Origin: Nitrospirales bacterium
GTDB lineage: Bacteria > Nitrospirota > Nitrospiria > Nitrospirales > UBA2166
DNA: 7,159 bases
Assembly: GCA_029261375.1 (NCBI GenBank)
Contig: JAJDBL010000156.1
Location: forward strand, 1-7,159
Reading direction: 5' to 3'
Positions within the stretch are counted from its first letter, which is position 1. Each line of letters begins with the position of its first letter. The translations under genes were made by a program, and so were the position numbers. Positions 5,467 to 7,159 of the stretch are shown piece after piece. The notes below the pieces were generated by a model. The model saw only the letters and a program-made list of their open reading frames with translations, did not search any database and was not told where the DNA came from.

Positions 5467-6216
5467 GTGACAAAACATCCAGCCCATCTGTATCAGTTAC
5501 CACTCACTCCATATGAGGAGGCGTGGAAACTCCAACAAGCGCTTCATGCCGAGAGAGTCGACGACAAAATTCCTGACACACTTCTTTTATTGGAACACCC
5601 ACCAACGTACACTGTCGGAAAACGAGTCGACGAAGGACTTCAACTAGTTGACGAAGACGCTCGTGTCCAACACGGCATTCCCATTCACCGGACCGAGCGT
5701 GGAGGTCTCATCACCTACCACGGTCCCGGTCAGCTGGTGGGGTACCCCATTCTTAAACTCAGAACATACTGCACTGGCCCCAAAGCGTACATGCACATGC
5801 TTGAGGATGTCTTGATTCGTGTGCTTGAGGACTTTGGTCTCAAAGCAAGCCGCCGTGATCGCTGTACCGGGGTCTGGATTGGGAACCGAAAGATTGCGGC
5901 GCTTGGCGTCCACATCAGTGGCGGCGTGACAATGCATGGGTTTGCACTGAACATCGTGAATGACCTTCGACCATACGATTGGATCGTCCCCTGTGGCATT
6001 GCAGGATGCGACGTAACGACGATGGCAAAAGAGTTGGGAGCTGATGTCGGGTTACCCTGGGTTGCCGAGAGACTATGCAAGCTGTTTGCGATAGCCTTTG
6101 GGCTTCAGTTTCAACCCAAACGATCTGAAGATGCCCTACGGAAACATGTACCCGTGACGGAGCAAACACAACAGTCTCTCCCGATGCCTAAAGAGGGAAA
6201 CACCGATGTCACCTGA
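5467..6216 (+). CDS. lipB: Octanoyltransferase LipB (lipoyl(octanoyl) transferase)
   Basis: Moves octanoyl from acyl carrier protein to the lipoyl domains of 2-oxoacid dehydrogenases and the glycine cleavage H protein, the first step of de novo lipoate synthesis; cytoplasmic. 249 residues from the GTG. Conserved blocks are LLLEHPPTYTVGKR near 37-50, RGGLITYHGPGQ at 78-89, RKIAALGVHISGGVTMHGFALN with catalytic Lys142, and IVPCGI with catalytic Cys176. The GTG start is chosen for its GGAGA site and because family similarity begins just after it (LYQLPLTPYEEAW). An ATG at 5431 would add 12 residues and a TTG at 5365 would add 34. The last 30 or so residues are a polar tail beyond the usual fold. 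No lipA neighbour is visible. The stop overlaps the start of the PilZ gene by 11 bases, so the two are probably one transcript. Confidence 0.93.
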   Translation: MTKHPAHLYQLPLTPYEEAWKLQQALHAERVDDKIPDTLLLLEHPPTYTVGKRVDEGLQLVDEDARVQHGIPIHRTERGGLITYHGPGQLVGYPILKLRTYCTGPKAYMHMLEDVLIRVLEDFGLKASRRDRCTGVWIGNRKIAALGVHISGGVTMHGFALNIVNDLRPYDWIVPCGIAGCDVTTMAKELGADVGLPWVAERLCKLFAIAFGLQFQPKRSEDALRKHVPVTEQTQQSLPMPKEGNTDVT

Positions 6217-6661
6217 ACGACGACGTGTCCCACGGGTTTCCAGTCTCCTCACACTCCGATACCGCCAGAGCATCGCTGGCAAACCGCCTGGACCAATGTC
6301 ACTCCCCTTCGGCAAACGCATCAACCTCAGCAAGAGTGGGATACGCTTTGACTCGAAAACTCGTCTTGTTACCGGTGATTGCCTTGAACTCGAGGTCGAT
6401 TTTTCCCGTGTCCCCCAATTCGGTCACACAGGTTCGCCTCTGATCGTCACGGGCAGCGTGACACGGGCGACCAAACTGATCACGAATCGCGGAGCCCAAT
6501 ACCAGATTGCCGTTGAGTTTCATGATGTTACTCCCAAAGACATGGCCGTCCTTACGGAGTATCTGGACGCCCATGCCGGGACAGAGGCCCAAAACTCCCC
6601 AGAAATCCAACGTGCACAACTCACCACACCGCTGCTGCAGCCACCCCCAGAGGAGTCGTGA
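6206..6661 (+). CDS. PilZ-domain protein (likely c-di-GMP binding)
   Basis: 151 residues. The N-terminus carries the PilZ RxxxR motif (R6-R10 within ERRRVPR) and, about 30 residues later, the N-x-S-x-x-G motif as NLSKSGIRF (N40, S42, G45). Together these form the usual cyclic-di-GMP pocket and are intact here. A beta-barrel region follows to about residue 120 (GDCLELEVDF, IVTGSVTRATK, YQIAVEFHDV); the last 30 residues are Pro/Gln/Glu-rich and probably disordered. There is no signal peptide or other domain, so it is a single-domain cytoplasmic receptor or adaptor whose target cannot be told. GAGGG at 6193-6197 sits 8 bases before the ATG, inside the end of lipB. The 11-base overlap with lipB suggests translational coupling. 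Confidence 0.88.
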   Translation: MSPERRRVPRVSSLLTLRYRQSIAGKPPGPMSLPFGKRINLSKSGIRFDSKTRLVTGDCLELEVDFSRVPQFGHTGSPLIVTGSVTRATKLITNRGAQYQIAVEFHDVTPKDMAVLTEYLDAHAGTEAQNSPEIQRAQLTTPLLQPPPEES

Positions 6662-6714
6662 AAGGCTCCCGCCCGGAGGACGAAGATTCGATCTCGGTTG
6701 AACGACGCTCTATC

Positions 6715-7134
6715 CGCTGTTTTAATATTAGATTGGGTAGGATCGAGAGCTAGTAGACGTTTCAGCGTTGCAATGGCCTCATCCCATCATCCTTCCTTCT
6801 CATAAAAATCAGCCAGAAGATTGATAGGCTTTCATAGCGTTGGGGCGTTGTCGCAACGCTTCCTGAAACTCGGCTTCCGCCTCGTCGCGGTTGCCTGTGA
6901 GGAGAGACAAGCGGCGAATATCAACAAAAAGAGCGGAATATTTTGGAAATTGCGGATCGAGGGATTTTCCTGAATAACATGCCAATCATCGAAGACAGAT
7001 GGATCGTAAAGGGAATTCCCGTAGACAACCCACACCAACAGCACCAATACGACCTGCCTCGATGTGTGCTGCACCTTCAATGCCTGTGTCTCCCGGTCAA
7101 TGACTGTTATGCAGGGTCGCGCCATGTCAGGCAT
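6715..7134 (-). pseudogene. Decayed membrane TPR protein, internally deleted and frameshifted
   Basis: Read on the minus strand, the 5' part begins near 7134 and encodes a hydrophobic segment (VVLVLLVWVVYGNSL) followed by VFDDWHVIQENPSIRNFQNIPLF. This is the N-terminal signature of large membrane TPR proteins related to O-mannosyl- or GlcNAc-transferase-like families, where a first membrane helix precedes a VFDD/ENP/IR block. A frame change follows at the five-base run 6926-6930; in the next frame one reads VDIRRLSLLTGNRD, then directly EAEAEFQEALRQRPNAMKAY, a TPR helix. Near 6823-6830 the frame changes again to INLLADFYEKEG, then an in-frame TGA (6787-6789) where TPRs have a residue such as Arg, then WDEAIATLKRLLALDPTQSN, another TPR. 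So the two ends of a TPR protein are present, but the middle (further membrane helices and most repeats) is missing. The true N-terminus and 3' end are uncertain; recognisable similarity ends near 6715. No useful ribosome-binding site is seen. Bases 6662-6714 show no recognisable feature. Confidence 0.7.
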
Positions 7135-7159
7135 CACGAGACCATGATACCTAGTCCAG

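Noticed and set aside
5644..6169. Minus-strand open frames opposite lipB
   Set aside because: They are antisense to the conserved catalytic part of lipB and show no domain features.
6834..6859. GC-rich hairpin (AGCGTTG with CAACGCT) as a terminator for the PilZ gene
   Set aside because: No T-run follows on either strand, and the bases are explained as TPR codons of the pseudogene.

Overview
The window looks like chromosomal DNA of a free-living Gram-negative bacterium. A Nitrospira-like nitrifier (phylum Nitrospirota) is my best guess. The reasons are an archaeal-type ATP-dependent DNA ligase in a bacterial setting, a histidine-rich SmbP protein (a family first described in the nitrifier Nitrosomonas), a periplasmic di-heme peroxidase, a PilZ protein, and remains of a membrane TPR protein of a kind common in that group. 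This is inference from gene content. No rRNA or other taxonomic marker is present.

Layout, left to right. At the left edge a minus-strand gene runs off the window; only its first 15 codons are visible, and they resemble a zinc-dependent alcohol dehydrogenase. Diverging from it is a complete ATP-dependent DNA ligase (170-1903, +). Next comes smbP (2065-2484, +), a small secreted His-rich metal-binding protein with its own candidate promoter, a leader hairpin, a strong Shine-Dalgarno and a perfect intrinsic terminator (2516-2549). A short palindrome-rich spacer separates it from three minus-strand genes, transcribed right to left: a short MutY-like adenine glycosylase (5345-4644), a His-rich Spy/CpxP/ZraP-like periplasmic protein (4584-3841) and a di-heme cytochrome c peroxidase (3720-2638). 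Diverging from mutY on the plus strand are lipB (octanoyltransferase) and an overlapping PilZ-domain gene. The last ~450 bases carry a decayed minus-strand TPR protein with several disabling lesions.

Working together: the centre of the window (2065-4584) codes for three exported proteins that plausibly handle metals and peroxide in the periplasm: two His-rich metal binders or chaperones and a peroxidase. MutY, which protects against oxidised guanine, and the ligase add a DNA-repair element. LipB (lipoate biosynthesis) and PilZ (c-di-GMP binding) share an overlapping start/stop and are probably co-transcribed, but have no evident functional link. I see no CRISPR array, tRNA, rRNA, insertion sequence or phage gene. 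The oddest items are the two-fold repeated heptad-histidine design of SmbP, the His-free core with His-rich arms of the Spy-like protein, the C-terminally short MutY, and the pseudogene that seems to join the two ends of a once larger TPR protein.
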